A stretch of 6,163 nt of DNA from Bacillota bacterium (GTDB lineage Bacteria > Bacillota > Bacilli > Bacillales > Cytobacillaceae): the NCBI GenBank assembly GCA_023387295.1, contig JAEWIG010000416.1, forward strand, positions 1 to 6,163, written 5' to 3'. Below are positions 5,307 through 6,163 of the stretch, piece by piece. The notes under the pieces are model-generated. The model saw only the letters and a list, made by a program, of their open reading frames with translations, was not told the origin of the DNA and made no database searches. Numbering within the stretch: position 1 is the first letter of the stretch; every line of letters starts with the position of its first letter. Both the position numbers and the translations under genes were made by a program.

Positions 5307-6017
5307 AATCTTTGTATGCCGAAACAGCACGGGGCATGGGCGATGCTTATTATCCCATTTTGGTTAGGGGTTGCTGCTTCTGAATTTTTATGGACTCACA
5401 TTGCTTTTTTTATTGGCTGGCTGTTATTATATTTGGCTACTTATCCAATGCTTTTATTATTCAAGAAGAAAAAAATATCGTATTATGCAAAATGGACGGG
5501 CATCTATTTAACACCAGCCATTATTTTATTATTAATTCCACTATTTGAAAGGCCATCTATCGTGATTTTTGGATTAGCGATGATTCCGTTTTTCTTTATT
5601 AATGCCTATTATTCAGCTAAGAATAATGAAAGAGCATTAGGGAATGATTTGAGCGCCATTACTGTATTTGCCATCGCTGGATTAGCAAGTAGTTATTTGC
5701 CTTATGGGGAAATAACTTCATTAGCCATTACTGGATTTATCACGTCAGTGTTATTTTTTATTGGCTGTACTTTCTATGTGAAATCAATGATTAGAGAGAA
5801 AAAAAATCCAACGTATAAATGGATTTCGTGGATTTTCCATTTGGCAGTGGTGATTGTTTGGGGAATAGCAGGCGAGTGGATGATAGCGATTGCTTTTTTA
5901 CCAAGCTTTTTTAGAGCGGTTTACTTTTACGGAAAAAAAATTACGATAATGCAATTAGGGATTGTTGAAATAATCAATGCAACCATCTTTTTTATCGTCA
6001 TGTTAATTGCATTATAA
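5304..6017 (+). CDS. ywiC: YwiC-like multi-pass membrane protein
   Basis: Predicted 237-residue integral membrane protein of the YwiC-like family (PF14256 from memory). The N-terminus MNLCMPKQHGAWAML carries the family signature PKQHGAWAM. About eight to nine hydrophobic segments are visible, near residues 11-27, 32-52, 66-81, 84-101, 117-133, 138-158, 175-190, 191-208 and 218-237. There is a basic cytoplasmic-type loop KKKK at 54-57. No signal peptide is needed. The biochemical function is unknown. In B. subtilis ywiC lies beside narGHJI, fnr and arfM and is, to my recollection, under Fnr control, which agrees with the perfect Fnr box here. Segments such as NERALGND (108-115) and the KKITIMQLGIVEI end loosely recall UbiA-type prenyltransferases, but the Asp-rich motifs are not intact, so I do not assign that activity. 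It appears monocistronic, lying between two terminators. Confidence 0.85.
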   Translation: MNLCMPKQHGAWAMLIIPFWLGVAASEFLWTHIAFFIGWLLLYLATYPMLLLFKKKKISYYAKWTGIYLTPAIILLLIPLFERPSIVIFGLAMIPFFFINAYYSAKNNERALGNDLSAITVFAIAGLASSYLPYGEITSLAITGFITSVLFFIGCTFYVKSMIREKKNPTYKWISWIFHLAVVIVWGIAGEWMIAIAFLPSFFRAVYFYGKKITIMQLGIVEIINATIFFIVMLIAL

Positions 6018-6038
6018 TCATGAACATAGGAATGCGAA

Positions 6039-6063
6039 AGAGGCTGGGACAAAACCCACCTCT
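6039..6063. repeat. TGGGACAAAA-type intergenic repeat, Firmicutes
   Basis: AGAGGCTGGGACAAAACCC (6039-6057) followed by A and CCTCT (6059-6063) forms an imperfect hairpin: AGAGG pairs with CCTCT and GGG with CCC around an ACAAAA loop, with CT opposite A as an internal bulge. From general knowledge, GAGGCTGGGACA modules recur between genes in many Bacillaceae, staphylococci and enterococci, often next to terminators. I cannot count genomic copies from this window. Confidence 0.6.
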
Positions 6064-6071
6064 AACATGAA

Positions 6072-6124
6072 AAAGCCGGTGAAATTTTACGACAAGTAAA
6101 ATTTCACCGGCTTTGATTATTTTT
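6072..6124. terminator. Strong, probably bidirectional terminator after ywiC-like gene
   Basis: A perfect 19-bp inverted repeat (6072-6090 with 6096-6114) around a GACAA loop. The stem has a CCGG-containing base. The plus strand continues GATTATTTTT (6115-6124), a moderately T-rich tail. On the minus strand the stem is followed by a run of five T, so it may also stop a convergent gene to the right. It lies 54 bases after the ywiC-like stop, just beyond the TGGGACAAAA repeat. Confidence 0.85.
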
Positions 6125-6163
6125 GCATTAAAATAAGGACCACTTCTGATAAAATTAAGTTAC

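Noticed and set aside
5189..5383. 64-residue open frame starting after GGGAG just past mobB
   Set aside because: GGGAG is only 3 bases from the ATG, and the frame runs through the terminator hairpin, the Fnr box and the start of the ywiC-like gene; no domain is recognisable.
6115..6163. Search for a gene or promoter at the right edge
   Set aside because: Only AT-rich sequence remains; no start codon with a ribosome site and no complete promoter could be supported.
1..6163. CRISPR arrays, tRNA/rRNA genes, insertion sequences, toxin-antitoxin or defence genes
   Set aside because: No direct-repeat arrays, cloverleaf-like sequences, transposase motifs or small paired genes were seen; all coding space is explained by six genes.

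Overview
The window is AT-rich, has AAGGAGG-type ribosome binding sites and T-tailed hairpin terminators, and encodes proteins closest in style to those of Bacillus and relatives. It most likely comes from a low-GC Bacillaceae chromosome. It reads as an accessory segment of an anaerobic nitrate-respiration locus: molybdenum cofactor (Moco) genes, an Fe-S repair protein and a YwiC-like membrane protein. In B. subtilis ywiC lies beside narGHJI, fnr and arfM. No nitrate reductase gene is inside the window, so this reading is inference.

Layout, left to right. (1) 3-1118 (+): radical SAM/SPASM protein whose 5' end lies outside the window, closed by a strong terminator (1123-1152). (2) 1346-2362 (+): moaA, with a plausible vegetative promoter at 1255-1283. 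(3) A symmetrical hairpin at 2369-2408 separates moaA from the convergent gene ric. (4) 2441-3136 (-): ric/scdA di-iron Fe-S cluster repair protein. (5) 3137-3391: divergent control region between ric and moeA. (6) 3392-4657 and 4645-5178 (+): overlapping moeA and mobB, ended by a terminator (5195-5230). (7) 5304-6017 (+): ywiC-like multi-pass membrane protein. (8) 6018-6163: a TGGGACAAAA-type intergenic repeat and a 19-bp-stem terminator; nothing further is visible to the window end.

How the parts fit. MoaA starts Moco synthesis from GTP, MoeA inserts molybdate into molybdopterin, and MobB assists attachment of GMP to give the guanine dinucleotide form used by respiratory nitrate reductase. 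Ric would repair Fe-S clusters damaged by nitric oxide, a by-product of nitrate/nitrite reduction. moaC, moaB, moaD, moaE, moeB and mobA are not here, so the pathway must be completed elsewhere.

The most informative non-coding signal is regulatory. Three promoters (ric, moeA-mobB, ywiC) each carry a TGTGA-N6-TCAC-like palindrome exactly 21 bp upstream of a -10-like hexamer. This places the palindrome centre at -41.5, the geometry of Fnr-activated promoters in Bacillus. The ywiC site is a full match to TGTGA-N6-TCACT; the others are weaker. The moaA promoter lacks such a site and has better sigma-A elements. I see no convincing novel system; the window looks like a coherent, probably Fnr-controlled nitrate-respiration accessory cluster containing one radical SAM enzyme of unassigned substrate.
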